Source: Carideicomes alvinocaridis (lineage in GTDB: Bacteria; Pseudomonadota; Alphaproteobacteria; Rhodobacterales; Rhodobacteraceae). From it: a stretch of 40,308 bases of DNA. This document shows, piece after piece, positions 9,217 to 20,678 of the stretch. The position numbers and the translations under genes are program-made. Positions within the stretch are counted from its first letter, which is position 1; every line of letters starts with the position of its first letter. The notes under the pieces are model-generated. The model was not told where the DNA came from and did no database searches. It saw only the letters and a program-made list of their open reading frames with translations. The DNA lies in contig SRJI02000011.1 of assembly GCA_005473895.2 (NCBI GenBank), positions 84,250 through 124,557 on the forward strand. The letters run 5' to 3'.

Positions 9217-10917
9217 TCAATTCGCCTGGCGCCGCAGGAAGGCGGGAATTTCGATCCGTTCCTGATCCGGATCCTGGCTTTCCTCGGGCTGCGGCTTGCG
9301 CGATTGCACCGGCGGCTGGCGCCGTTGAGCGGCGGCCCCGGCGGCGGCTTCACCGCCCTGCCCGTGACCGTGGCCGGTCATGCGGTTGATCAGGGAATTG
9401 ATGCCGAAGCGCGAGCGTTCGCCATCGCCATGCTGCGGCTGCTGCTGGGTCCGCGCCGCGGGCTGTTCCTGCTGGCCGCCACGCTGCGGAGCGTTGCGCA
9501 CGGCGGTCTGCAGACGGGCCAGCGTCTCGGCCGAGGGGGCACCGCCGGCAGCGGCACGGGGGGCCACGTAGTTCTCGGCCTGCTCTTCCTCGGGGGCGGC
9601 ATCGAAGGCGTCGTTGCGCGGCTGGAAGGCGGCGACCTGCGGCTGGTAGGCCGGGGCCGGCAGGCCGTCCTCGTCCTCCGCGACATCGTCCTCGAACAGC
9701 TCGTCGCGATCGTCACGGGTGGCGCGGCGCGCCTCGAGGTCCTCGAAGAGCGAGGGCTCATCCTCTTCGTAGCCATGCGTCGGGGCGGCGGGGCGCGACG
9801 CGGCGACCCGCTGCGGCTGCGGCTGCGGGGCGGACGGGGCGCTGGCGGGGGCCGGTGCCGGCTGCTCGTCGCGCACATCCTCGACGGAGACCGACTGCTT
9901 CAGCGGCTCGGCGAGCTTGCGGCGCGGCACCGGAACCTCGTGCGCGTCCTCGGTCACGTCGATGCCGGTCGCCACGACGGAGACGCGCATCTGCCCTTCC
10001 ATCGTGTCGTCCAGGGTGGAGCCGACGATGATGTTGGCATCCGCGTCCACTTCCTCGCGGATGCGGTTGGCGGCTTCGTCCAGCTCGAACAGGGTCAGGT
10101 CGTGGCCGCCGGTGATGTTGATCAGCACGCCCTTGGCGCCGCGCAGGCTGATCTCGTCCAGCAGCGGGTTCGCGATGGCCTTCTCGGCGGCCTGGATCGC
10201 GCGATCCTCGCCGTCGGCCTCGCCGGTGCCCATCATCGCCTTGCCCATCTCGTCCATCACCGCGCGGACGTCGGCGAAGTCGAGGTTGATCAGGCCCGGG
10301 CGGACCATCAGGTCGGTCACGCCCTTCACGCCCTGATAGAGCACGTCGTCGGCCATGGAAAACGCCTCGGTGAAGGTCGTCTTCTCGTTGGCCAGGCGGA
10401 ACAGGTTCTGGTTCGGAATGATGATCAGCGTGTCGACCATCTTCTGCAGCGCTTCGACCCCGTCCTCGGCCTGGCGCATCCGCTTGGCGCCCTCGAACTG
10501 GAACGGCTTGGTCACGACACCGACGGTCAGCACGCCCAGCTCGCGCGCGGCCTGCGCGATGATCGGCGCGGCGCCGGTGCCGGTGCCGCCGCCCATGCCC
10601 GCGGTGATGAAGCACATATGCGCGCCGGCCAGGTGATCGACGATCTGCTCGATGCTTTCCTCGGCGGCGGCGGCGCCGACGGTGGCGCGGGCGCCCGCGC
10701 CCAGGCCCTCGGTGACCTTCACGCCAAGCTGGATGCGGTTCTGCGCGTTGGATTGCTGCAGCGCCTGGGCGTCGGTGTTGGCGACGACGAAGTCGACCCC
10801 GTCCAGCGCCTTCTCGATCATGTTGTTCACCGCATTGCCGCCGGCGCCCCCAACGCCGAAGACCGTGATGCGGGGTTTCAGCTCGTCGTGTCCGGGCACC
10901 GAAAGGTTCAATGTCAT
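9217..10917 (-). CDS. ftsZ: Cell division protein FtsZ
   Basis: FtsZ is the tubulin-like GTPase that forms the division ring at midcell. The product has 566 residues. The GTPase core occupies about residues 10-320: [15 protein letters not shown], the tubulin signature [10 protein letters not shown] near residue 107, and the T7 catalytic loop in the region of [14 protein letters not shown] long Pro/Ala/Gln-rich linker (about 325-545) with runs of Q and acidic patches follows; long linkers are usual in alphaproteobacteria. The protein ends with the conserved C-terminal peptide [12 protein letters not shown] that binds FtsA. A 171-bp gap precedes the gene and probably holds its own promoter; a TTGACG hexamer is present there on the minus strand (near 11010) but no good -10 is correctly spaced. 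Confidence 0.98.
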   Translation of the reverse strand: MTLNLSVPGHDELKPRITVFGVGGAGGNAVNNMIEKALDGVDFVVANTDAQALQQSNAQNRIQLGVKVTEGLGAGARATVGAAAAEESIEQIVDHLAGAHMCFITAGMGGGTGTGAAPIIAQAARELGVLTVGVVTKPFQFEGAKRMRQAEDGVEALQKMVDTLIIIPNQNLFRLANEKTTFTEAFSMADDVLYQGVKGVTDLMVRPGLINLDFADVRAVMDEMGKAMMGTGEADGEDRAIQAAEKAIANPLLDEISLRGAKGVLINITGGHDLTLFELDEAANRIREEVDADANIIVGSTLDDTMEGQMRVSVVATGIDVTEDAHEVPVPRRKLAEPLKQSVSVEDVRDEQPAPAPASAPSAPQPQPQRVAASRPAAPTHGYEEDEPSLFEDLEARRATRDDRDELFEDDVAEDEDGLPAPAYQPQVAAFQPRNDAFDAAPEEEQAENYVAPRAAAGGAPSAETLARLQTAVRNAPQRGGQQEQPAARTQQQPQHGDGERSRFGINSLINRMTGHGHGQGGEAAAGAAAQRRQPPVQSRKPQPEESQDPDQERIEIPAFLRRQAN

Positions 10918-11088
10918 GATCTGTCCGCCTGCTGTTCAGCCCATTTCGGGCGTATTTGCTGCCTGATTTCCCCAATTCTTACCGGGAACGGCACGTTAGG
11001 TCACGCAAAAAACGTCAAATTGCCACCAAATATGCTGCAATTTTCCCCGCTTTCCGCGGGATTTCGCCGATCAGACGAGATGTTGCGT

Positions 11089-12420
11089 TTACCAGTTGTC
11101 ACGGAACCATTTCACCGCGCGCCGGAAGGAGCGGGCCGGATATTTCTCTACCGGGATCTCGAAGTCCCACCACTCGTCCTGCGGATGTGCCGCGAACAGG
11201 CACAGCCCCACCGCGCTGGCAAAACCCGGCCCGGTCGCGGCCTGCGGCAGGCCATGGACCCGGAGCGGCCGCCCGAGCCGCACCTGCTGGCCCAGGATGC
11301 GCGTCGCCAGACCGTCGAGGCCGGGGATCTGGCTGCCGCCGCCCGTCAGCACGATCTGCTGCGAGGGCAGATGCTCGAACCCCGCGGCGTCCAGCCGGGC
11401 GCGGACCTCTTCGAGGATCTCCTCCACCCGGGGCCGCATGATGCCGATCAGCTCGGTCCGGGAGACGGTGCGGCGGTCATGCTCCCAGTCGCCGGTATCG
11501 CCGCCAATATCGATGATCTCGCGGTCGTCCATTCCGGTGGCGACCACGCCGCCGTAGAAGGTCTTGATCCGCTCGGCCATGGTCTTGGGCACCTGCAGCC
11601 CCATGGAGATGTCGGCGGTCACGTGATCGCCGCCCATGCGCACGGTGTCGGCGTAGATCATGTGCTTCTTCATGAAGATCGAGATACCGGTCGATCCGCC
11701 GCCCAGGTCGATACAGGCGGCGCCCAGCTCCTGCTCGTCCTCCACCAGGCTCGAGATCCCCGAGGCATAGGCTGAGGAGGCGACGCCCGCGAGCTCCAGG
11801 TCGCAGCGCTTGACCGCGTGGGCCAGGTTCTGGATCGCCAGCGCGTCCACGGTCAGCATGTGCATGTCGGTGGCCAGCTGGTTGCCCACCTGCCCCCGCG
11901 GGTCGATCAGGCCGGAGCGGTGATCCAGCGCGAAATTCACTGGCTGCGCGTGCAGCACCTCGCGCCCCTCGCCGAAATCGGGCACGTCGCAGGCCGACAG
12001 CACCCGGGCGACGTCCTGCTCGGTCACGTGGGTGCCCTCCAGCTCCACCGAACCGTCGAGCCCGTAGCTGCGCGGCTGCGCGCCGGAGAAACAGGCGATC
12101 ACGTGGTCCACCCGGATCTGAGCCATCTTCTGCGCCGCCTGCAGCGCGGTGCGGATCGCGCGCTCGGTCTCCTGCATCGCGGCGATCTCGCCGAAGGCCA
12201 CCCCGCGCGAGCGGGTGGTGGCCGCGCCGATCACGCGGAACCCCGACTGCCCGGCGAGCGAGCCCACCCCGTCGTCGTGCCGCGGCCCGGCGCCGTCGAA
12301 GCGCAGCACGAGGCAGGCGATCTTGGACGAGCCCACGTCGAGGATGGCGATCACGCCCCGCTGCATGGCGGCGCGGCGCATGTTGCGCATGGCACGCTGG
12401 GATTCATACAGCTCGATCAT
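11089..12420 (-). CDS. ftsA: Cell division protein FtsA
   Basis: FtsA is the actin-like membrane anchor of FtsZ and recruiter of later division proteins. The 443-residue product shows the actin-fold phosphate-1 loop AILDVGSSKIACLVL near residue 25, the second nucleotide loop CIDLGGGSTGISIF, and the adenosine-motif glycines in IVLTGGGSQIPGL. The C-terminus ARSFRRAVKWFRDNW is the amphipathic helix expected to insert into the inner membrane. The start lies three bases after the ftsQ stop, so the two are translationally coupled. Compared with E. coli FtsA there is a short N-terminal addition (MIELYESQRAMRNMRR) that is common in this group. Confidence 0.96.
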   Translation of the reverse strand: MIELYESQRAMRNMRRAAMQRGVIAILDVGSSKIACLVLRFDGAGPRHDDGVGSLAGQSGFRVIGAATTRSRGVAFGEIAAMQETERAIRTALQAAQKMAQIRVDHVIACFSGAQPRSYGLDGSVELEGTHVTEQDVARVLSACDVPDFGEGREVLHAQPVNFALDHRSGLIDPRGQVGNQLATDMHMLTVDALAIQNLAHAVKRCDLELAGVASSAYASGISSLVEDEQELGAACIDLGGGSTGISIFMKKHMIYADTVRMGGDHVTADISMGLQVPKTMAERIKTFYGGVVATGMDDREIIDIGGDTGDWEHDRRTVSRTELIGIMRPRVEEILEEVRARLDAAGFEHLPSQQIVLTGGGSQIPGLDGLATRILGQQVRLGRPLRVHGLPQAATGPGFASAVGLCLFAAHPQDEWWDFEIPVEKYPARSFRRAVKWFRDNW

Positions 12421-12423
12421 GGA

Positions 12424-13371
12424 TCACCTCTCCCCTTCCGGCTCGGTCTCGTCGCCGTCCGCCGTCTCGACCACGTTCTTGATGCGCCACAATTCCTGCA
12501 CCGCGTTCTGCGTCATGCGCAAAGTCGGCCGGCGCGGGTTGCGCAGGTCCACCGCCGCAAGGTCGCGTGCCAGCAGGTCCTGCGCCTGGTCCAGCGCGAT
12601 GGCCCGTTCCAGCGCCTGCACCGGGTTCTTCGCCGGCAGCATGATGCGCTGATCGCGGTCCAGCACCACGTCCCAGCGCCGCTCGCCCATGCGGACCAGC
12701 CCACGCAGCCTGTCCTTCAGAGGTTCGGCGGCGGCGACCAGCACCAGCCCCTCGCTGGCGGCCTCGTCCGCGCCGCGGCCGACGATCAGCGGCAGGTCGG
12801 GCCGGGCCGAGCGCGCGAAGACCGGCCCCACCCGGTTGCCGTCCTGGTCCAGCAGCTCCAACCCGCGCGGGCCGCGCCAGACGACTGCCGGCACCCGCTC
12901 CGTCACGTCGATCTGCAACACGCCGCCGGGGCGGATGCGCACGGTCGCCCGCTCCACCGCGTCGAGCCCCGTCACCTCCTGCCGGATCAGGTCCAGATCC
13001 AGGTCGAAGGAGGAGGTGGGAAAGTCGATGGGCAGGATTTCCCGGATGTCTTCGGCCACCTGGTCGCGAGCGCCGTCGATGGCCATGAGCTCGACCATGA
13101 ATTCCGGCCGCTCCTCGATCGAGGCGCGCAGGTCGGCGATGGCCAGCCGCACCGCGTCGCGCCGGTCCTGATCGGCGAAATAGCCCGCGCCCACGGCCAG
13201 CATCAGGCCCAGCGGCAGCCCCACCCGCAGCGCGAAGCGGAAGCGCGGGGTCAACATCAGCCGGTGCATCCGGTAGCGCAGCCGCGACGGCGCCGGATCG
13301 CTGCGCAGCGTCTCGTCGGGCCGTGCGGGACGGTGCGCGCCGGGGCGGCGCTGGCCCTTCAGCGGTTGCAT
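12424..13371 (-). CDS. ftsQ: Cell division protein FtsQ
   Basis: FtsQ is a bitopic inner-membrane protein that bridges early and late divisome proteins. From the ATG at 13371 the product has 315 residues: a basic cytoplasmic tail (about 1-45), one transmembrane segment (about 46-68, RVGLPLGLMLAVGAGYF), a POTRA domain (about 75-160, ending in LQIDVTERVPAVVW) and the beta domain with LLDQDGNRVGP. The start lies inside the end of ddl (13-bp overlap) and follows GGAGGACGCCTC, a clear ribosome-binding site. An open frame continues further upstream through ddl but is not coding. Sequence similarity in this family is low, so identity rests on domain layout and on position between ddl and ftsA. Confidence 0.93.
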   Translation of the reverse strand: MQPLKGQRRPGAHRPARPDETLRSDPAPSRLRYRMHRLMLTPRFRFALRVGLPLGLMLAVGAGYFADQDRRDAVRLAIADLRASIEERPEFMVELMAIDGARDQVAEDIREILPIDFPTSSFDLDLDLIRQEVTGLDAVERATVRIRPGGVLQIDVTERVPAVVWRGPRGLELLDQDGNRVGPVFARSARPDLPLIVGRGADEAASEGLVLVAAAEPLKDRLRGLVRMGERRWDVVLDRDQRIMLPAKNPVQALERAIALDQAQDLLARDLAAVDLRNPRRPTLRMTQNAVQELWRIKNVVETADGDETEPEGER

Positions 13372-14273
13372 GAGGCGTCCTCCACCAGCTGCCGGCAGAG
13401 CGTGCCAAAGCTCACCCCCGCCTCCTGCGCCTGTTCGGGCGCCAGCGAGGTCGGCGTCATGCCCGGCTGGGTGTTGACCTCCAGCAGGATCAGCCCGTCG
13501 AGGCCGCGGGTCTCGTCCCAGCGGAAATCGCTGCGGCTGATGCCCCGGCAGCCCAGCGCGACATGGGCGCGCTCGGCATAGTCGATGCAGGCGTCGAAGA
13601 TCTCTTCTGGGACCGCGGCGGGGACCACGTGGCGCGACCCGCCGGGCTTGTACTTGGCGTCGTAATCGTACCAGCCGTCGGTGACGATGTCGGTCACCGA
13701 CAGGCCCTTGTCGCCCAGCACCGTGACGGTCAGCTCGCGGCCGGGCACGAAGGCCTCGACCATCACCGTCTCGGGCATGTCGTCGGACAGGGCCGGCGGG
13801 CCGTTGGCGGCCTCGTTGACCAGGTAGACGCCGACGGAGGACCCCTCGTTGTTGGGCTTCACCACGTAGGGCGGCGCCATCACGTGATCGGCGCGCACCG
13901 CGTCGCGGTCGGCCAGCAGGCTGTCCACCACCGGCAGCCCGGCGCGGCGGAAGGCATCCTTGGAGCGCGCCTTGTCCATGGCGAGGGCCGAGGCGAAGAC
14001 GCCGGAATGGGTATAGGGCAGCGCCATCCATTCCAGCAGGCCCTGCACGCAGCCATCCTCGCCCCACCGGCCGTGAAGCGCGTTGAAACAGATATCAGGA
14101 GAGATCTCGCTCAGGCGTATCGGCAGATCGCGGCCCGCATCGACCTCGACAACGTCATAGCCTTCGTCCCGCAGCGCGGCGGCGCATTCGCGCCCGGTGG
14201 AGAGCGACACCTCGCGCTCCGCCGAGAGTCCGCCCATCAGTACCGCAACCTTGGGGTTTGTCCTGCTCGACAT
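13359..14273 (-). CDS. ddl: D-alanine--D-alanine ligase
   Basis: Ddl joins two D-alanines with ATP to supply the peptidoglycan dipeptide. The 304-residue product is an ATP-grasp enzyme. The N-terminal motif VLMGGLSAEREVSLSTG, the substrate loop FNALHGRWGEDG, the ATP-binding PYVVKPNNEGSSVGV and the C-terminal metal-binding LILLEVNTQPGMTPTSL are all present. It is the DdlB-type gene of the division cluster, overlapping ftsQ by 13 bp. It follows murB with a 100-bp gap in which I see no additional gene. The ATG at 14273 is preceded by GAGGCACGAGCGGG. Confidence 0.97.
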   Translation of the reverse strand: MSSRTNPKVAVLMGGLSAEREVSLSTGRECAAALRDEGYDVVEVDAGRDLPIRLSEISPDICFNALHGRWGEDGCVQGLLEWMALPYTHSGVFASALAMDKARSKDAFRRAGLPVVDSLLADRDAVRADHVMAPPYVVKPNNEGSSVGVYLVNEAANGPPALSDDMPETVMVEAFVPGRELTVTVLGDKGLSVTDIVTDGWYDYDAKYKPGGSRHVVPAAVPEEIFDACIDYAERAHVALGCRGISRSDFRWDETRGLDGLILLEVNTQPGMTPTSLAPEQAQEAGVSFGTLCRQLVEDASCNR

Positions 14274-14373
14274 ACCCGCTCGTGCCTCAATGTCCCGGAC
14301 CGTTTGCGGCCCTTGTAATATGTAATCCGGCGTCCGGAGGGGGCGTGCCTTTCGCCCTGCTCTGTGACGAGTT

Positions 14374-15327
14374 CTATCCGTTGGCCGGGTCGTCGTCTTC
14401 GGGGGCCGGTTCGCCGACCCTCATGACTTCCCAATCTAACTGCAATCCCGAGCTTTGGAAAACCCTTTTTCGCACCTCTTCGCCCAGTCCTTCGAGTTCG
14501 GCCGCGGTGGCGCCGCCAGTATTGACGAGGAAGTTGGAATGCATCTCGCTCATCTGGGCCGCGCCGCGCGTGGCGCCGCGCATACCGGCGTCGTCGATCA
14601 GCTTCCAGGCCTTGAGATCATGGGTGTCGTCGGCCCGCCCGGTGGAGCTGTAGCCGGCCGGATTGCGGAAGGTTGAGCCCGCGGTGCGCAGCTTGGTCGG
14701 CTGAGTCGCGTCGCGGCGGGCCAGCTGGTCCGTCATGCGCGCCTCCAGCGTCTCGGGCGCCTCTTCCGGGCCCTCGAAGACCACCTCGGTGATCACGCAG
14801 CCCTCGGGCAGATCGGTCTCGCGGTAGCGGAAGTTCAGGTCCTCGGCGGAAAGCCGCCGCAGCTCGCCCTGCCGGGTCACCGCGCGCGCCTCCACGAAAC
14901 GATCGGCGACATAGGTGCCGTAGCAGCCCGCATTCAACCGCACCGCCCCGCCGATGGAGCCCGGAATGGTCCGCAGGAAGGTCAGGTCCACCCCCGCCTC
15001 GGCCGCCTTGCGCGCCACGTGCGAGTCGAGCGCCGCGGCACCCGCGGTGACCCGCCTGCCCTCCACGGCGATCCCGTTGAAGCCGCGGCCCAGCCGGATC
15101 ACCACGCCCCGGATCCCGCCATCGCGCACGATCAGGTTGGAGCCGACGCCCATCGGGAAGACCGGCGTCTCGGCGGGCAGCGCGGCGAGAAACTGCGCCA
15201 GGTCCTCGGCATCGGCCGGCTGGAACAACCAGTCCGCCGGCCCCCCGGCGCGCAGCCAGGTCAGATCGGAAAGCAGGCGGCCCGGCGTGAGGCGGCCGCG
15301 CGTCTCGGGAAGCGTCGTCTCGGTCAT
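14374..15327 (-). CDS. murB: UDP-N-acetylenolpyruvoylglucosamine reductase
   Basis: MurB is the FAD enzyme that reduces enolpyruvyl-UDP-GlcNAc to UDP-MurNAc. The product has 317 residues from the ATG at 15327. A TTG-started extension to 15369 is open but unlikely. FAD-binding segments are [15 protein letters not shown] and [17 protein letters not shown]. The substrate motif GSTFRNP and the proton-donor serine in [13 protein letters not shown] follow. The ribosome-binding site is weak. murB is the first gene of this cluster in the window; its usual upstream partners murC and murG are absent and katG lies divergently instead. Confidence 0.96.
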   Translation of the reverse strand: MTETTLPETRGRLTPGRLLSDLTWLRAGGPADWLFQPADAEDLAQFLAALPAETPVFPMGVGSNLIVRDGGIRGVVIRLGRGFNGIAVEGRRVTAGAAALDSHVARKAAEAGVDLTFLRTIPGSIGGAVRLNAGCYGTYVADRFVEARAVTRQGELRRLSAEDLNFRYRETDLPEGCVITEVVFEGPEEAPETLEARMTDQLARRDATQPTKLRTAGSTFRNPAGYSSTGRADDTHDLKAWKLIDDAGMRGATRGAAQMSEMHSNFLVNTGGATAAELEGLGEEVRKRVFQSSGLQLDWEVMRVGEPAPEDDDPANG

Positions 15328-15389
15328 GGCAGAGGGGATACAAGCGGCGACGCCGATTGCCCATGGCAAATTTGCGGGCCGCGGGAGCG

Positions 15390-15426
15390 ATAATCGTTCC
15401 CTATCATGGTAATTTGAAAATGCAAC
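15390..15426 (+). promoter_or_regulatory. OxyR-like site in the murB-katG divergent region
   Basis: The OxyR pattern ATAG-N7-CTAT-N7-ATAG-N7-CTAT is matched in its first half by ATAA (15390) N7 CTAT (15401). The second half is weak (ATTT at 15412, CAAC at 15423). A TTGAAA hexamer at 15414-15419, 5 of 6 to a -35 element, overlaps the second half, as expected where OxyR contacts polymerase. No well-spaced -10 is seen; TATGGA at 15434 would give 14 bp. Binding is inference. Confidence 0.4.
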
Positions 15427-15476
15427 TTTTTGCTATGGAGGCCCTCTGTTAAGAATGATTCCAAGGAGGATCAGGG

Positions 15477-17836
<2,360 letters not shown>

Positions 17837-17857
17837 TAGGCATCGACGTTCATGAGG

Positions 17858-17890
17858 AAGGGCCGCGGTTCGCCGCGGCCCTTTCTGTTT
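17858..17890 (+). terminator. Rho-independent terminator after katG
   Basis: A perfect stem AAGGGCCGCGG / CCGCGGCCCTT around a TTCG tetraloop (17858-17883) is followed by TTCTGTTT. It sits between the convergent katG and the minus-strand gene at 17931. Confidence 0.85.
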
Positions 17891-17930
17891 GCGGGGTGAC
17901 GCGCCGCGCGCCGGGCCGCCGGTGGGGCCA

Positions 17931-19436
17931 TCAGCTGGCGGGAATCTCCGCCTCCTCCGGCATGTCGGCGCTGTCGAAGGCCTGCATCTGATCCTCCGCC
18001 CAGAAGCGGATGTCCTGCTTGGCCACGATCGCCCGCATCTCCCTCATCCGGACGCGGCGTTCCTCTTCCTCCATGGCGAGGGCGGAGGATATGGCACTGT
18101 CCATCGACTTGGCCGAGAACGGGTTGGTGATCACGGCCGAGGCCATCTCCACCGCGGCACCGGCGAATTCCGACAGGACGAGCACGCCGTCACCATCCGT
18201 CCGCGCGGCGCAGAATTCCTTGGCCACGAGGTTCATGCCGTCGGCCAGCGGCGTGATCCAGGCCACGTCGGCCGCGCGGTAATAGGCCACGAGATCGGTG
18301 AAGGGGACCGCCCGCGACACCAGCGCCAGCGGCTGCCACTCGAAACTGCCGAAGCGCCCGTTGATCCGGCCGGCAATCTGCTCCAGCTCGGTCTGGATCG
18401 CCTCGTAGGCCACCATGTTGGTGTTCGCCGCCACCGAGACATGCATCAGCCGGACGCGTCCGCGCAGGTCGGGCCGCGTCTCCAGCAGGCGCTCGTAGCT
18501 CAGCAGCTGCTCGATCCCGCCCTTGGTGTAATCGGTGCGCCCGACCGACAGGATCAGCTGCGCCTCGCCCAGCTCCTCCTTGATTTCGGCCACCTTGTCG
18601 GCGGTCTCGGGGCGCCCGGCCACCTCGGCGATGAAATCCACGTCCACCCCTACCGGCGAGGCCTGGAGGTTGATCCCCTTCCCCTCGTAGCTGATCCGCG
18701 TCGGCAGGCTGCGCTCGGTCAGGGCGGTGGCCTGCGAGCCCAGCTCCGGCTTGACCGGTTCGCGGGTCTCGACCGTCACGTCGCAGAGGCTGCGCGCGGA
18801 GGAGACGAAGTTGTTGACGTAGCGCGGGATGTGAAAGCCGATGACGTCGCAGGCCAGCAGACTCTCGATGATCTCGCGCCGCCAGGGCAGGACGTTGAAC
18901 ATGTTGGCGCCCGGAAAGGGCGTGTGGTGGAAGAAGCTGATCTTCACGTCCGGCCGCAGCTTGCGCAGGTAGCCCGGCACGAGCCACAGGTTGTAATCGT
19001 GGACCCAGACGATGGCGCCCTTCGCGGCCTCCGCGGCGGCGGCTTCGGCAAAGGCCCAGTTCACCTCGCGGAAGGTGGGCCAGTCCACGGGGTCGTAATT
19101 GTAGCGCTCCTTGAAGCCGTGAAGGATCGGCCAGAACGCCTCTTTCGACGAGACGTGGTAGAAGCTAGTCACCTGCTCCGGCGACAGCGGCAGGCGGGAG
19201 ACGGTGTAGCGTCCGTACTGGTCGTCGATCTCGATCACCCGGTCAAAGCCGGGATCGGTGGGATCCTCCGCCTCTTTCCAGGCCACCCAGGCGCCGCTGT
19301 TGAACCTTCCGAAGAAGCTTTTCAGCGTCGGCACGATGCCGTTCGGGCTCTTGTTCTCGCGGTATTCGATGCGTCCGTCGACCTCCACTTCCTCGTAGGG
19401 CTGGCGGTGATAGACGATGACGAGGTTGGAGGACAT
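17931..19436 (-). CDS. ggpS: Glucosylglycerol-phosphate synthase (GT20 family)
   Basis: This GT20 enzyme would transfer glucose from ADP-glucose to glycerol-3-phosphate, the first step of the compatible solute glucosylglycerol. The 501-residue protein is a relative of trehalose-phosphate synthase. Several stretches fit remembered cyanobacterial GgpS better than Ots[21 protein letters not shown] at the start, [47 protein letters not shown] and [16 protein letters not shown]. OtsA instead has a HDYHL motif and different text around these positions. The donor-site segment is [17 protein letters not shown]. The ATG at 19436 is one base after the stop of the phosphatase gene, so the pair is coupled; a further ATG at 19460 overlaps that gene. 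Trehalose-phosphate synthase remains the alternative. Confidence 0.82.
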   Translation of the reverse strand: MSSNLVIVYHRQPYEEVEVDGRIEYRENKSPNGIVPTLKSFFGRFNSGAWVAWKEAEDPTDPGFDRVIEIDDQYGRYTVSRLPLSPEQVTSFYHVSSKEAFWPILHGFKERYNYDPVDWPTFREVNWAFAEAAAAEAAKGAIVWVHDYNLWLVPGYLRKLRPDVKISFFHHTPFPGANMFNVLPWRREIIESLLACDVIGFHIPRYVNNFVSSARSLCDVTVETREPVKPELGSQATALTERSLPTRISYEGKGINLQASPVGVDVDFIAEVAGRPETADKVAEIKEELGEAQLILSVGRTDYTKGGIEQLLSYERLLETRPDLRGRVRLMHVSVAANTNMVAYEAIQTELEQIAGRINGRFGSFEWQPLALVSRAVPFTDLVAYYRAADVAWITPLADGMNLVAKEFCAARTDGDGVLVLSEFAGAAVEMASAVITNPFSAKSMDSAISSALAMEEEERRVRMREMRAIVAKQDIRFWAEDQMQAFDSADMPEEAEIPAS

Positions 19437-19437
19437 G

Positions 19438-20220
19438 TCAGCTTTCCCGGGATATGTCATGCAGGTCGAAGGCGCGGATCGCCTCCAGGATGCCGGCGGC
19501 GCCGTGGGCCTCGGCGTGGTGAACCTGCGGCAGGGCCGCCACGCGGGCGACCAGCGCCGGTTCCGAATTGCCCACGGCCACGGCCTGCAGGCCGCATTCC
19601 AGCATGGACAGGTCGTTGAGCGTGTCGCCGGCGGCCAGCACCCTGCGCTCGGGCACGCCCAGATGGGCGATGAGCCGCCGCAGCGACGGCCCCTTGGACA
19701 CGTCCGGCGGCAGCACGTCGAAGAACCGATTGTCGGAGATCAGCCAGTCCAGCCCCATCTCGCGCACCAGCCCCTCCGCCGCCGGGTCATAGGCCGCGCT
19801 GTCGAGGTCATAGCTCACCCGGTAGCGGAAGGGCGTGTCCTGCAGCGTCAGGCCGGGATGGTCCCGCAGCGCGGCCCGCACCGCGGCGCCCCGGTCGGCC
19901 CAGCGGGCGGCGATGTCCTCTTCCAGCGCATGGATCGGCGCGATCGCCCCCTCGGCCGTGACCTCGGCGATGGTGGTGCCCACGTCGCCCACGACGAATT
20001 CCGGCCAGAGCAGCCCCTGCTCGCGGCACATGCCGAGGATGAAGTCGGGATCGCGCCCGGTGACGAAGATCAGGCCGACACTGTCGCGGTTCGCCTCGAT
20101 CCAGTCGTAGAGGCGCCGGCGCTCCGCCTGGGTGCCGCCCAGGAAGGTGCCGTCCAGGTCGGTGGCGAGAACGAGGCGCCGTTCGGCCATGACCGGGCGC
20201 GTGGTAGCGTGGACGTTCAT
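19438..20220 (-). CDS. HAD-IIB phosphatase, probable glucosylglycerol-phosphate phosphatase
   Basis: The 260-residue protein is a HAD phosphatase of the sucrose-phosphate / mannosyl-phosphoglycerate phosphatase type. Motif I DLDGTFLGG lies near residue 19, motif II is FVTGRD, the lysine of motif III is in SKGPSLRRL and motif IV is GDTLNDLSML. The insert between motifs II and III is a type IIB cap. It is directly upstream of, and one base from, the GgpS-like gene; GgpS needs a phosphatase to release glucosylglycerol, and fused HAD-GgpS proteins are known in other proteobacteria. The role is therefore inferred from context. The ATG at 20220 follows CGGAGCGGCGTCG. Starts at 20247 and 20190 have poorer sites. 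Confidence 0.75.
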   Translation of the reverse strand: MNVHATTRPVMAERRLVLATDLDGTFLGGTQAERRRLYDWIEANRDSVGLIFVTGRDPDFILGMCREQGLLWPEFVVGDVGTTIAEVTAEGAIAPIHALEEDIAARWADRGAAVRAALRDHPGLTLQDTPFRYRVSYDLDSAAYDPAAEGLVREMGLDWLISDNRFFDVLPPDVSKGPSLRRLIAHLGVPERRVLAAGDTLNDLSMLECGLQAVAVGNSEPALVARVAALPQVHHAEAHGAAGILEAIRAFDLHDISRES

Positions 20221-20678
20221 CGACGCCGCTCCGAATTGCAGGGGCATGTCCCGCCGGGGACGGGCGCGCGGCGCCGCGTCGAATTGGCGGGGGCGTTCCG
20301 GGTCGGGGGAGCGATGCTCTTGATGGCGGGCCTCTTCGCTGATCCGGGCGTCGTGGCGCGGGCGACGTCCCGGTGCGATCACCGGGCGGGCCGCCGCGCA
20401 GCCGACGCCTTCGGGCTGCGCCGCGGCATCCCGCCTGCCTGACCCAGCCTAGCGCCTGGCCGCCGCACCGCCAAGGCGGAGCGATGGGCGATGCTCCACC
20501 AAGGCCAACCAAACGCCTCTACTAAGCGGCATCAAGTGACGGATATCATTAGATGAAACCGGAACCGCCAGAGATGGATGCCCCGGGCGGTCACCGCCTC
20601 CGGGATGACGAGGCAGGCACGAATGCCCGAAAAACAGGCAAATCGGAAAGCCCCCCGCTCACCCCGGCCCTGCGCCGG
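20221..20678. other. 458-bp gap upstream of the glucosylglycerol unit
   Basis: No convincing gene is seen. It must hold the promoter of the minus-strand phosphatase-ggpS pair; an AT-richer patch at about 20515-20560 is the likeliest place but I cannot fit well-spaced hexamers. Short hairpins are present, GGAGC / GCTCC (about 20479-20498) and CCGCC-AA-GGCGG just before it. No strong terminator for the downstream thiamine-diphosphate enzyme gene is visible. Confidence 0.4.

Noticed and set aside
17931-19436. Trehalose-6-phosphate synthase (OtsA) as the name of the GT20 gene
   Set aside because: Several diagnostic stretches agree with GgpS, and the adjacent HAD gene fits glucosylglycerol-phosphate release. 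OtsA is kept only as an alternative.
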